DNA of 64,000 bases from an uncultured Erythrobacter sp. (GTDB taxonomy: Bacteria > Pseudomonadota > Alphaproteobacteria > Sphingomonadales > Sphingomonadaceae): NCBI GenBank assembly GCA_947494705.1, contig CANLVN010000004.1, positions 86,562-150,561 on the forward strand, in the 5' to 3' direction. Below are positions 1 through 7,737 of this stretch, piece by piece. The notes beneath the pieces were generated by a model. The model had not been told where the DNA came from and searched no databases. It saw nothing but the letters and a program-made list of their open reading frames with translations. The position numbers and the translations under genes were made by a program. How positions within the stretch are numbered: position 1 is the stretch's first letter; each line of letters begins with the position of its first letter.

Positions 1-255
1 GTTGCCTCGCTGCTGTTCACCGACATTGGCCGTGATGGATTGCTTAAAGGCGTGAATATCGACGCGACCGTGGACTTGGCGCAGCAGGTGGACATCCCGG
101 TGATTGCCAGCGGCGGGGTCAAGGGTCTGTCCGACATCCATATCCTTTCGATGCACGCGAATAACGGCATAGAAGGCGTGATCACGGGACGCGCGCTTTA
201 CGAAGGAAAGCTGGACCTCGCAGCGGCGATCCAGATGGGAGCGCGGGCAGAATGA
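1..255 (+). CDS. hisA: HisA, C-terminal fragment (phosphoribosylformimino-AICAR isomerase)
   Basis: The reading frame is open from base 1, so the start lies upstream and only the last 84 residues are visible. HisA isomerises ProFAR to PRFAR in cytoplasmic histidine synthesis. The visible piece has the second phosphate-binding half of the beta/alpha barrel: TDIGRDG near residue 7, then VIASGGVKG and ITGRALYEG, all typical of HisA. Its TGA overlaps the hisF ATG by four bases (ATGA), which suggests translational coupling. The following hisF and hisE confirm the locus. HisF is a paralogue, but HisF sits next door and this fragment has the HisA-type ending. Confidence 0.95.
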   Translation, partial: VASLLFTDIGRDGLLKGVNIDATVDLAQQVDIPVIASGGVKGLSDIHILSMHANNGIEGVITGRALYEGKLDLAAAIQMGARAE

Positions 256-1052
256 CCGTCCGTATCCGCGTCATCCCCTGCCTCGACGTTGCCGATGGGC
301 GCGTGGTGAAGGGCGTCAACTTCGTCGATCTCAAGGACGCCGGCGATCCGGTCGAACAGGCGCGCGCCTATGATGCTGCCGGAGCGGACGAGCTTTGCTT
401 TCTCGACATATCCGCCAGCCACGAAGGGCGCGGGACGCTGCTCGATATCGTCAAGCGAACCGCCGAAGTGTGCTTCATGCCGCTGACCGTGGGTGGCGGA
501 GTGCGCAGCGTCGAGGATGCGCGCGCGCTGTTGCTGGCGGGCGCGGATAAGGTCGCGATCAATTCGGCTGCCGTGGCACGGCCCGAACTGGTGTGCGAGA
601 TTGCGGAGAAATTCGGCAGTCAGTGCGTGGTCGCAAGCGTAGATGCGCGCCGCGTCGCTCCCGAAGTCCCCGTACAGGGCGAAGAACCACAAACCGGCCC
701 GCGCTGGGAAATCTTCACCCATGGCGGGCGCAAGGGCACCGGGATCGACGCGGTCGAATACGCCAGGAAAGTCGCGGAACTGGGCGCAGGCGAGTTGCTG
801 GTCACGAGCATGGACGGCGACGGGACACAGGCCGGTTACGACCTCGAATTGACGCGCACCATCGCCGATGCCGTGAGCATTCCCGTCATCGCCAGCGGCG
901 GCGTGGGCAATCTCGACCACCTGGTCGAAGGGGTGAGCGAGGGCCATGCGAGCGCGGTATTGGCGGCCTCGATCTTCCATTTCGGCACGCACTCGATCAG
1001 CGAGGCGCACAAGGCTCTTCGCGACGCGGGCTTGCCTGCACGCGGGCTTTGA
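252..1052 (+). CDS. hisF: HisF, imidazole glycerol phosphate synthase cyclase subunit
   Basis: HisF (266 aa, near the usual 250-260) is the cyclase half of IGP synthase. With HisH it converts PRFAR and glutamine-derived ammonia to imidazole glycerol phosphate and AICAR. The N-terminal [16 protein letters not shown] carries the catalytic Asp of the first beta strand. LTVGGGVRS and [10 protein letters not shown] are the phosphate-binding loops, and TSMDGDGT carries the second catalytic Asp. The ATG overlaps the hisA stop. The hisH partner is not in the window and probably lies upstream of hisA. hisE follows 14 bases later. Confidence 0.97.
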   Translation: MTVRIRVIPCLDVADGRVVKGVNFVDLKDAGDPVEQARAYDAAGADELCFLDISASHEGRGTLLDIVKRTAEVCFMPLTVGGGVRSVEDARALLLAGADKVAINSAAVARPELVCEIAEKFGSQCVVASVDARRVAPEVPVQGEEPQTGPRWEIFTHGGRKGTGIDAVEYARKVAELGAGELLVTSMDGDGTQAGYDLELTRTIADAVSIPVIASGGVGNLDHLVEGVSEGHASAVLAASIFHFGTHSISEAHKALRDAGLPARGL

Positions 1053-1066
1053 GCGAGACCGCACGC

Positions 1067-1381
1067 ATGAGCACTCTGGAACGCCTCGAAGCCACCATCG
1101 CCGAGCGCCGCGCGGCCTCGCCGGACACGTCCTACGTCGCGAAACTCAACGCCAAGGGCCTGCCCAAGATCGCGCAGAAGGTAGGCGAAGAAGCGACCGA
1201 AACGGTGATCGCGGCAGTCAGCGGATCGAATGAAGAGCTGGTCAGCGAAAGCGCCGACCTGATCTTCCACCTGCTTGTCCTGCTCAATGCCAAGGGCGTG
1301 AGCCTCGACCATGTGCTGGGCGAACTGGGCCGGCGCGAGGGGCTTTCGGGCCTCGAAGAGAAAGCCAACAGGAGCGAATAG
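1067..1381 (+). CDS. hisE: HisE, phosphoribosyl-ATP pyrophosphatase
   Basis: This 104-residue protein hydrolyses phosphoribosyl-ATP to phosphoribosyl-AMP, the second step of histidine synthesis. It is the stand-alone HisE type rather than a HisIE fusion. The MazG-like all-alpha fold is recognised by [13 protein letters not shown], with the acidic metal-binding residues, and by [13 protein letters not shown]. The ATG at 1067 was chosen because the long in-frame upstream extension runs through hisF and is not HisE-like, whereas [15 protein letters not shown] is a typical HisE start. The stop abuts the next gene's ATG with no gap. Confidence 0.96.
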   Translation: MSTLERLEATIAERRAASPDTSYVAKLNAKGLPKIAQKVGEEATETVIAAVSGSNEELVSESADLIFHLLVLLNAKGVSLDHVLGELGRREGLSGLEEKANRSE

Positions 1382-1765
1382 ATGCCGATCGACCCGACGC
1401 TTCCCTATGACGATGAAAACATCTTCGCCAAGATCCTGCGCGGGGAAATCCCCTCGAACAAGGTCTATGAGGACGAATGGGCCTTCGCTTTCGAAGACAT
1501 CAATCCGCAGGCAGAGATCCATACGCTGGTGATCCCTAAGGGCAAATATGTCAGCTGGGACGACTTCTCCGCCAAGGCGAGCCCCGAGGAAATCGCGGGT
1601 TTCGTGCGCGCGGTAGGCGAGGTTGCCCGGTCAAAGGGGCTGGTCGAACCGGGCTATCGCCTGATGGCCAATGTCGGCGCGCATGGCGGACAGGAAGTGC
1701 CGCATCTGCACGTCCATATCTTTGGCGGACAGCCGCTCGGCCCGATGATCTGGCAAAAGGGGTAA
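1382..1765 (+). CDS. HIT-family (HINT-type) nucleotide-binding protein
   Basis: A 127-residue histidine-triad protein. The motif HLHVHIFGG at residues 108-116 is the HxHxH signature whose middle His attacks the phosphoramidate. Length and the DENIFAKILRGEIP start match the HINT branch, which hydrolyses purine-nucleoside phosphoramidates such as AMP-NH2 and aminoacyl-adenylates. It starts directly after the hisE stop and is probably co-transcribed with the his genes, a common order in alphaproteobacteria. The in vivo substrate is not settled for this family. Confidence 0.93.
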   Translation: MPIDPTLPYDDENIFAKILRGEIPSNKVYEDEWAFAFEDINPQAEIHTLVIPKGKYVSWDDFSAKASPEEIAGFVRAVGEVARSKGLVEPGYRLMANVGAHGGQEVPHLHVHIFGGQPLGPMIWQKG

Positions 1766-1862
1766 CGCCCCGCCGCAAGCCAGATTCGTTCCACCGCCGT
1801 TCATGCGAGCGGACACAATCGCGTCTTTGCAGCGAATCCCTGCTGCGCTAGGTGGCTGATCC

Positions 1863-2315
1863 ATGGTTATACCAACCCCTCCGGGAGGCGTCCTCGACGG
1901 CGCGCGGCATCTCTACGCGGTGCGCGTCTATTATGAGGATACGGACCTGTCTGGGATCACGTACCACGCGAATTACCTGCGCTGGTTCGAGCGCGCGCGC
2001 TCCGACCTGCTGCGCCTCCTCGAAATCGACCAGCGCGCCGCGATCGAACGCGGGGAGGGCGCATGGGCGGTTTCGGAGGTGAACCTCAAATATCTGCGCC
2101 CGGCCAAGCTCGACGATGACGTCGTGATCGAGACGACCTGCACCGAACTCGGCGCGGCGTCGTGCCGGATGCACCAGGTCGCGCGCCGGGGAACGGAAGC
2201 GCTGTGCGAAGCGTCTCTGAGAGTGGGTTTCATCTCGCTAGAGGGCCGCCCCCGCCGGCAGCCTGCCGAATGGCGCGAGGCTTTCGAGCAATTCATGAAC
2301 AACAAGGATCAGTAG
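1863..2315 (+). CDS. ybgC: YbgC, hotdog-fold acyl-CoA thioesterase of the tol-pal locus
   Basis: A 150-residue hotdog-fold thioesterase. VYYEDTDLSGITYHANYL at about residues 22-39 matches the 4-hydroxybenzoyl-CoA thioesterase/YbgC active-site stretch, including the catalytic Asp. It is cytoplasmic with no signal peptide. YbgC opens the tol-pal operon in many proteobacteria and has been linked to phospholipid metabolism at the inner membrane. tolQ starts 3 bases after its stop. An AGGTGG stretch lies 9-14 bases upstream of the ATG. Specificity for short versus long acyl-CoA cannot be read from the sequence. Confidence 0.93.
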   Translation: MVIPTPPGGVLDGARHLYAVRVYYEDTDLSGITYHANYLRWFERARSDLLRLLEIDQRAAIERGEGAWAVSEVNLKYLRPAKLDDDVVIETTCTELGAASCRMHQVARRGTEALCEASLRVGFISLEGRPRRQPAEWREAFEQFMNNKDQ

Positions 2316-2318
2316 AGC

Positions 2319-3026
2319 GTGCCAATCGATTTCCTGAGTGTAGCCGCCAGCGGCGTTGGCCCCACCCGGCTCGATCCGGTCGAACTCTTCCTGCAGGCCG
2401 ACATCATCGTCCAGGCCGTCATGGTCGGCCTGATCCTCGCCAGCATCTGGACCTGGGCGATCATCGTCGGCTTCTCGCTGCGGGTGGGCAAGCTCAACCG
2501 CCGCTCGCGCGAATACGAAGAGGATTTCTGGTCGAGCAAGGACCGCGAAGCCGTCCTCTCGCGCCGCCATCGCAGCGAAGTCCCCTCCGCGCGCGTCGCG
2601 GGAGCCGGGCTGGACGAATGGAAGAAATCGACCAAGAACACCCCGGTTGATCGCGACGCCACCCGCCAGCGCATCGGCGCGGCGATGGAAAGCCAGGTGG
2701 GCCACGAGGCAGACGAACTCGCCGGGAAGCTCAACTTCCTCGCCACTACCGGTGCCGTTGCGCCCTTTGTGGGTCTGTTCGGGACCGTTTGGGGTATCAT
2801 GAACAGCTTCTTCCAGATCGGCGCGCAACAATCGGCGAGCCTGGCGGTGGTCGCTCCCGGCATCGCCGAAGCGCTTTTCGCGACCGCCATTGGCCTGTTC
2901 GCAGCCATTCCGGCGGTCATCGCCTATAACCGCTTCAGCAACTCGGTGAACCGTTACGAGGCCAAGCTTCAGCGCTTCGCCGACAAGGTCCATGCCGGAC
3001 TGAGCCGCGAGCTGGATCGCGCGTAA
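2319..3026 (+). CDS. tolQ: TolQ, proton-channel subunit of the Tol-Pal system
   Basis: TolQ (235 aa) is an inner-membrane protein that with TolR forms a proton-driven motor energising TolA and outer-membrane constriction at division. One membrane segment lies near residues 28-53 and two more near 140-200, separated by the usual cytoplasmic loop; FVGLFGTVWGIMNSF is the MotA/TolQ/ExbB channel signature. The start is GTG, giving MPIDFLSVAASG. Its TAA overlaps the tolR ATG by one base. ExbB is the alternative name for the family, but the tolR-tolA-tolB-pal context decides for TolQ. Confidence 0.96.
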   Translation: MPIDFLSVAASGVGPTRLDPVELFLQADIIVQAVMVGLILASIWTWAIIVGFSLRVGKLNRRSREYEEDFWSSKDREAVLSRRHRSEVPSARVAGAGLDEWKKSTKNTPVDRDATRQRIGAAMESQVGHEADELAGKLNFLATTGAVAPFVGLFGTVWGIMNSFFQIGAQQSASLAVVAPGIAEALFATAIGLFAAIPAVIAYNRFSNSVNRYEAKLQRFADKVHAGLSRELDRA

Positions 3027-3475
3027 TGGCTATGGGTCTCCATTCCTCGGGAGGTCGGCGCGGGCGGCGTGGTCGCCGCGCGGCCATGGCGGAGATCAAT
3101 GTTACGCCGCTGGTCGACGTGATGCTGGTGCTGCTCATCATCTTCATGGTGACGGTCACGCTTCCGGCGGTGGGCGTGCCCATCGAATTGCCCGAGAGCC
3201 GGGCCAATCCGGTCGAGGAGACGCCGAGCCAGATAACGATCAGCATCGATGGCGAGGGGCGCGTCTATATCGAAAACGATCCGGTTGCCGTCGGCGGCCT
3301 ACCCGATGCACTCGCCACCCTCGACCGCAGCGGTTCGGGCGAACTGCCCACCGTGATCCTGCGCGGGGACCGTGGCCTCGACTATGGCCGCGTCATGGCA
3401 GTGATGGGCGAGCTGGGCCGCGCGGGTTTCACCTCGATCTCGCTGGTCACCGACGGTTCAGTTACAGCCCCATAG
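3026..3475 (+). CDS. tolR: TolR, ExbD/TolR-family energiser subunit
   Basis: TolR (149 aa) has a short basic N-terminus, one membrane helix at about residues 29-52 (PLVDVMLVLLIIFMVTV, with the essential Asp) and a periplasmic domain. MAEINVTPLVDVMLVLL is the ExbD/TolR signature. The Asp carries protons together with TolQ. The basic stretch GGRRGRRGRRAAMAE before the helix fits the positive-inside rule. It is translationally coupled to tolQ and lies 10 bases before tolA. Confidence 0.96.
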   Translation: MAMGLHSSGGRRGRRGRRAAMAEINVTPLVDVMLVLLIIFMVTVTLPAVGVPIELPESRANPVEETPSQITISIDGEGRVYIENDPVAVGGLPDALATLDRSGSGELPTVILRGDRGLDYGRVMAVMGELGRAGFTSISLVTDGSVTAP

Positions 3476-3485
3476 CGAGAGGGTA

Positions 3486-4301
3486 ATGGCGGAGAGAACC
3501 TTTCACAGCGAAGACCGGATCGGCCTGGCCGTAGCGGTGATCCTGCATCTGGCGCTGGTTGCGGTTCTGCTGTTCCAGGTGTTCCTCACCCCTTCCGTTC
3601 CCGACATCCCGCCGCGCATGACGGTAAGCCTCGCGACCGAAGTCAGCCTGGATTCCACCGCGCCAGATCCCGTGCCCGAAAGCCGCGCGGCGATTGCGCC
3701 AGCCTTGGCCGAAACGCCCGCGCCGCCGGTCGAGGCTACGGCCGCCGCACCGCGTGAGACGACCACGCCCCCACCGCCGCGCCCGCAGAGCCGGACCGCA
3801 ACGCGCCCCTCGCCCCCTGACACCCGCGACCGCCGCCGTCCAGAACCCACGCGCTCGGCGCCTGCGCCAAGCCGCCCCGCGCCAAGCGAAGCGGGTGGTA
3901 GCCGGATTGGCGACAATTTCCTCGAAGGACGGGGTGCGTCGACCCGCACGGACGATACCCGCATTCCTGCCAGCGAAATCGGTCGCAGCGCGCAGGCCTC
4001 GATCATCCAGGCAATCGTGCGCCAGATCCGCCCGCACTGGACGGCGCCAAACGGTGTCGATGCCGAGTTGCTCGTGACTGAACTGGCCTTCGACCTCAAT
4101 GAGGACGGCAGTTTGCGGGGCCGTCCTCGCGTCATACGCCAGAGTGGGGACAACGATTCCAACCGTCCGCAAAAGGCGCTGCACGCCGAACGGGCAATTA
4201 GGGCGGTTCAACTGGCCGCCCCTTTCGATCTGCCCCTCGAATACTACAATGCGTGGAAGTCGATCCGCGGCGCCCGCTTCGATAGGAACCTGTCCCGATG
4301 A
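3486..4301 (+). CDS. tolA: TolA, periplasm-spanning Tol-Pal component
   Basis: TolA (271 aa) is anchored by one N-terminal helix (about residues 13-35). A Pro/Ala/Arg/Thr-rich periplasmic linker (about 45-145) follows, then a C-terminal domain (about 155-271) ending in a TonB/TolA C-like fold (IIQAIVRQIRPHW). It is shorter than the E. coli protein, and its linker is Pro-rich rather than a long Ala/Lys/Glu helix, as is common in alphaproteobacteria. It links the TolQR motor to Pal and TolB. Identification leans on position between tolR and tolB plus architecture, since linkers diverge fast. The ATGA overlap with tolB suggests coupling. Confidence 0.92.
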   Translation: MAERTFHSEDRIGLAVAVILHLALVAVLLFQVFLTPSVPDIPPRMTVSLATEVSLDSTAPDPVPESRAAIAPALAETPAPPVEATAAAPRETTTPPPPRPQSRTATRPSPPDTRDRRRPEPTRSAPAPSRPAPSEAGGSRIGDNFLEGRGASTRTDDTRIPASEIGRSAQASIIQAIVRQIRPHWTAPNGVDAELLVTELAFDLNEDGSLRGRPRVIRQSGDNDSNRPQKALHAERAIRAVQLAAPFDLPLEYYNAWKSIRGARFDRNLSR

Positions 4302-5710
4302 AATTTTCCGTTCTCGCCCTTGCGCTCCCCCTCCTTTTCGCCGCACCGCTGGCCGCCCAGAACCAGGACCTGGGAGAACCTGTCGGTGATGGTGGCGAGG
4401 TCGAGACCACCGGTGTCGACCCGTCGAACGAAGAGGCGGAGGGCGGGCTGACCTTCACCGTCACCGACGAAAGCGACTGGGAAGACCTCGGCATCGCGAT
4501 CCCCGCTTTCGCCACCGATCGGGATCGGGCAACGCCTGCGAATTCCAGCGGCACCGCTGCGCTGGGCCGCGAGATCGCGCGGGTGATCACCGCGAACCTC
4601 CAGAACAATGGCCTGTTCAAGCCGACCGGCCCCGACAGCCTGCCGTCTCCCGATTTTCCGCAAATTACGGCGCCCAGCTGGAGCAGCTGGTCCGGGCGCG
4701 GGGCGGAGATGCTGGTTCATGGCTATGTCCGCGCGCGCAGCGACGATCGGCTCGTGGTGGGCTGTTATCTCTACGACGTCGCCCTTCAGGACGAACTGAT
4801 CCGCGAAGGCTGGGTCGTGCCCCCGGCGGACTGGCGGCGCGCGGCGCACAAATGCTCCGATCTCATCTATGCGCGCCTGACGGGCGAAGACCCGTTCTTC
4901 GACAGCCGCATCGCCTATATTGCCGAGACCGGGCCGAAGGATGCCCGTGTGAAGCGGCTCGCGGTAATGGACAGCGACGGGGCAAACCACCGCTTCCTGA
5001 CGCTGGGCAGCGCCACTGCGCTCACCCCGCGTTATTCGCCGGATTATTCGAAGATCATGTACCTGTCCTACGTCGACGGAAACCCGCGCATCTATGTCTA
5101 CGACATCGGTAGCGGATCCCAGACACTGGTGACGCAGAACGCCAACCCCACGCTCGCCCCGCGTTGGTCGCCCGACGGACAACACATCCTCTATTCGATG
5201 GCGGTCGCGGGCAACACCGACATTTACCGCGTGCCGGTGACCGGCGGGCAAAGCACGCGGCTGACCGATACGCCCGGGATCGACATCGGCGGCAGCTATT
5301 CGCCCGACGGCAGCAAGATCGTATTCGAGAGCGACCGTTCGGGCGAACAGCAATGCTATGTCATGAATGCCGACGGCACCAACCAGCGCCGCATCAGCTT
5401 CTTCGGCGGGCGCTGCGCGACGCCCGAATGGAGTCCGCGCGGCGACCAGATCGCCTTCACGCGGATAGCGGGCGACTTCAATATCGGGGTCATGACTCCG
5501 GCGGGCGGGGGCATGCGGATCCTCACCGATGGCTGGCAGGACGAGGCCCCGACCTGGGCTCCCAATGGCCGCATCATTCAGTTTTTCCGGACCACTCGCA
5601 ATGCGGGTCGGTCCTCGCTGTGGCAAGTCGACCTTACTGGTCGCAACGAGAGGAGACTGCCGACGCCGGTGGACGCGTCGGACCCTGCATGGGGACCCAT
5701 TCGCCCCTGA
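4298..5710 (+). CDS. tolB: TolB, periplasmic beta-propeller protein
   Basis: TolB (470 aa) has a signal peptide (residues 1-20, LLFAAPLAAQ), an N-terminal mixed domain to about 180, and a six-bladed propeller of WD40-like repeats marked by repeated YSPDGSKIVFES, WSPDGQHILYS and WSPRGDQIAFT units. It binds Pal in the periplasm and cycles between Pal and TolA. An Asp/Glu-rich linker follows the signal peptide. The start overlaps tolA by four bases. pal follows after 66 bases. Confidence 0.97.
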   Translation: MKFSVLALALPLLFAAPLAAQNQDLGEPVGDGGEVETTGVDPSNEEAEGGLTFTVTDESDWEDLGIAIPAFATDRDRATPANSSGTAALGREIARVITANLQNNGLFKPTGPDSLPSPDFPQITAPSWSSWSGRGAEMLVHGYVRARSDDRLVVGCYLYDVALQDELIREGWVVPPADWRRAAHKCSDLIYARLTGEDPFFDSRIAYIAETGPKDARVKRLAVMDSDGANHRFLTLGSATALTPRYSPDYSKIMYLSYVDGNPRIYVYDIGSGSQTLVTQNANPTLAPRWSPDGQHILYSMAVAGNTDIYRVPVTGGQSTRLTDTPGIDIGGSYSPDGSKIVFESDRSGEQQCYVMNADGTNQRRISFFGGRCATPEWSPRGDQIAFTRIAGDFNIGVMTPAGGGMRILTDGWQDEAPTWAPNGRIIQFFRTTRNAGRSSLWQVDLTGRNERRLPTPVDASDPAWGPIRP

Positions 5711-5776
5711 TCTGCGTTTGTCTTCATATCAACCCCGATCCCGCGGAACGCGCGGGACCCAAAACGGAGAGCAAAT

Positions 5777-6298
5777 ATGACTATCTCCCTTTCCAAGGTG
5801 GCTACCGCCACCCTCGTGACTTCGGCGCTTGCGCTGGGTGCCTGTTCCAAGAAGGCGCCCGAAGAGCTCCCGCCCGCTCCGACCACGTCGACGACCACTC
5901 CGACCCCGACAGCTGCGCCGACCGGGCCGACCGTCGGCACGCAGTCGCATTTCGAGCAGGCCGTCGGCTCCTCGACCGTGATCTATTTCGACACCGATCG
6001 TTATAATATCGACACGACCGACGCGACCGCCCTGCAGGCGCAGGCGCAGTATTTCGCTCGCTACCCGCAGCTTACCTTCACCATCGAAGGCCACACCGAC
6101 GAACGCGGCACGCGCGAATACAACCTCGCTTTGGGTGAGCGCCGGGCGAATTCGGCGAAGAATTACCTCGTCAGCCTGGGTGTCGACACCAACCGCATCC
6201 GCACCGTGAGCTACGGCAAGGAGCGCCCGGTTGCACTGGCGTCAAACGCCGCTGCATGGGCGCAGAACCGCCGCGCGGCGAGCATCATCATCAACTGA
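5777..6298 (+). CDS. pal: Pal, peptidoglycan-associated lipoprotein
   Basis: Pal (173 aa) is an outer-membrane lipoprotein that binds meso-DAP peptidoglycan. The lipobox LGAC places the lipidated Cys at about residue 23, followed by a Pro/Thr-rich tether and an OmpA-like domain from about 60. IEGHTDERGTREYNLALGE holds the Asp and Arg that bind DAP. It closes the tol-pal run. No cpoB/ybgF follows directly; the next plus-strand gene is a J-domain protein. A GGAGAGC stretch 6-12 bases upstream of the ATG is a good ribosome-binding site. Confidence 0.97.
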   Translation: MTISLSKVATATLVTSALALGACSKKAPEELPPAPTTSTTTPTPTAAPTGPTVGTQSHFEQAVGSSTVIYFDTDRYNIDTTDATALQAQAQYFARYPQLTFTIEGHTDERGTREYNLALGERRANSAKNYLVSLGVDTNRIRTVSYGKERPVALASNAAAWAQNRRAASIIIN

Positions 6299-6313
6299 TT
6301 TTGGTTGTCAGGA

Positions 6314-6347
6314 GGTCCGGCTTCGCTTCGCATTGCCGAAGCGGACC
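6314..6347. terminator. Hairpin after pal, possible terminator
   Basis: Arms 6314-6325 and 6337-6347 can pair over 11 bp with one bulged G, closing an 11-base loop. It begins 16 bases after the pal stop and lies before the convergent small ORF. No T-run follows on either strand, so it is not a clean intrinsic terminator. It may instead protect the mRNA 3' end. Confidence 0.35.
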
Positions 6348-6353
6348 GGGCCT

Positions 6354-6506
6354 CTACCGCTCTTGCGAGAGTACCTGCACCAGCGGCCCCTGCGAGGAGA
6401 CGTGGATTTCGGCCGCGCCGCCCAGATCTCCGGCGCGCGCAAAAAGCGCGAGGCTGACCAGCGCAAATGCGCTGAGCAGGCTGGAGACGGAAAGTTGGCG
6501 GCTCAT
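6354..6506 (-). CDS. Hypothetical small membrane or secreted protein, 50 aa
   Basis: A 50-residue ORF on the minus strand. After MSRQLSVSS it has a hydrophobic segment (residues 10-22, LLSAFALVSLALF) and a short polar tail. This could be a signal peptide with a tiny mature part or a single-helix membrane protein. An AGGA stretch lies 11 bases before the chosen ATG. A longer in-frame start at 6611 would add 35 residues that look unlike a signal or domain. It converges on pal. I do not recognise it, and it could be a chance ORF. Confidence 0.4.
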   Translation of the reverse strand: MSRQLSVSSLLSAFALVSLALFARAGDLGGAAEIHVSSQGPLVQVLSQER

Positions 6507-6670
6507 GAAAATGGTGTTCCTAGTCTTGCTGCGTGTACCATAGCGTTCACACATGAATGATCTGTTGCAATGCAACATTTCATGCAGCAACTGGTTCCCA
6601 CACCTTTCCAAGCCGCGCCATCCGCCCTAGGTTAAGGCCGTGATCCACTCGACGAACGACATTTCGACGC

Positions 6671-7204
6671 ATGCCTAAGGCGCGACGCTCCAACGATTGG
6701 GGTTTTCCGCGCTGGCGCGGCTATGGCTCCTCGCGCGAGACGACCAATGTGCGCATCTGCGACCGCCACGGTTGCGATGAGCCGGGCGATTGTCCCGCCC
6801 CCAAATCTCCCAACAGCCCCGACCGCTGGTATTTCTGCCAGAAGCACGCCGCCGAATACAATCGGGGCTGGGATTATTTCGAAGGGCTCGACAAGGAGCA
6901 GAAGGAAGAACGCGCCAAGGCCGAACGTGCCGAAAGCGCTGGCTATGCAGAGGCCTCGCATTATGGCTGGACGGGGTCGGGCGACGGCTCGCGATCTGCG
7001 GATGAGATGCGCGCGCTCGACGTGCTGGAACTCGAATCCGACGCCGATTTCGCCACAGTGAAAAAGGCGTATCGCCTCAAAGCCAAGGAAGTTCACCCCG
7101 ACGTCAAACCGGGTGACGAGGAAGCGGCGGCGGAATTCCAGAAGCTGCAGGTGGCGTATGAAGTGCTGCGGATGGCCGAAGAGCGGCGCGAGTGGAAGGG
7201 ATAA
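6671..7204 (+). CDS. J-domain protein with a Cys/His-rich N-terminal region
   Basis: A 177-residue co-chaperone-like protein. The C-terminal J domain (about 113-177) includes the HPD tripeptide in KEVHPDVKPG, which stimulates DnaK ATPase. The N-terminal part is not the G/F region of DnaJ. It carries Cys and His at ICDRHGCDEPGDC (29-41) and FCQKH (55-59), which could bind one zinc ion. A charged Lys/Glu-rich helix (about 75-95) joins the two. The protein is cytoplasmic, and its client is unknown. The FMN reductase start lies 6 bases after its stop, so the two are probably co-transcribed. Confidence 0.88.
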   Translation: MPKARRSNDWGFPRWRGYGSSRETTNVRICDRHGCDEPGDCPAPKSPNSPDRWYFCQKHAAEYNRGWDYFEGLDKEQKEERAKAERAESAGYAEASHYGWTGSGDGSRSADEMRALDVLELESDADFATVKKAYRLKAKEVHPDVKPGDEEAAAEFQKLQVAYEVLRMAEERREWKG

Positions 7205-7209
7205 GACGG

Positions 7210-7737
7210 ATGCGCATCCTCGCCTTTGCCGCGAGCAATTCGTCGATCTCGATTAACCGCACGATTGCCGAATATGCCGCGAGCCTTGCTGAAGGCCACG
7301 AGGTCGAGACGCTCGACATCCACGACTATGAAATGCCGCTTTACCGCCATGACCGCGAGAAAGCGGATGGCGTGCCGCAACTGGCACGGGATTTCCTCGC
7401 TAGGATAGCTGCGGTCGATGCAGTGATCATCAGCTTTGCCGAGCACAACGGCAATTACACGAGCGCGTTCAAGAACCTGTTCGACTGGTGCAGCAGGCTG
7501 GGCCGTGACGTTTGGCAGGGAAAGCCGATGCTGTTGCTCTCGACTTCGCCGGGAGGGCGCGGTGGACAGAGCGTGCTGGCAATCGCGACCGGTGCCATGC
7601 CGCGCTTTGGCGGCGAAGTTGTAGGCAGCCTCTCGATCCCGAATTACGGCGACGTTTTCGACGACGAAGCGGGCAAGCTGACCGATTCCGATCTCGACAC
7701 AGAGCTTCGTGCCCTGGTGGATAAGCTTGTAGCCTAG
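7210..7737 (+). CDS. NAD(P)H-dependent FMN reductase, flavodoxin-like
   Basis: A 175-residue flavodoxin-like reductase. The first loop AASNSSISIN binds the FMN phosphate and STSPGGRGG near residue 112 is the second flavin/nicotinamide loop. ISFAEHNGNYTSAFKNLFDW matches the NADPH-dependent FMN reductase/azoreductase family, which transfers hydride from NAD(P)H to FMN or quinone-type acceptors. The ATG at 7210 (MRILAFAAS) is chosen over one at 7192 because the family starts at the first beta strand. Its TAG overlaps the stop of the convergent SDR gene. The physiological acceptor cannot be inferred. Confidence 0.88.
   Translation: MRILAFAASNSSISINRTIAEYAASLAEGHEVETLDIHDYEMPLYRHDREKADGVPQLARDFLARIAAVDAVIISFAEHNGNYTSAFKNLFDWCSRLGRDVWQGKPMLLLSTSPGGRGGQSVLAIATGAMPRFGGEVVGSLSIPNYGDVFDDEAGKLTDSDLDTELRALVDKLVA

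Noticed and set aside
198..1064. 288-residue minus-strand ORF opposite hisF
   Set aside because: It lies antisense to a clear hisF and has no family motif; GC-rich codons create such frames.
4244..5626. 460-residue minus-strand ORF opposite tolB
   Set aside because: Antisense shadow of tolB; no domain, no signal peptide, no ribosome-binding site.
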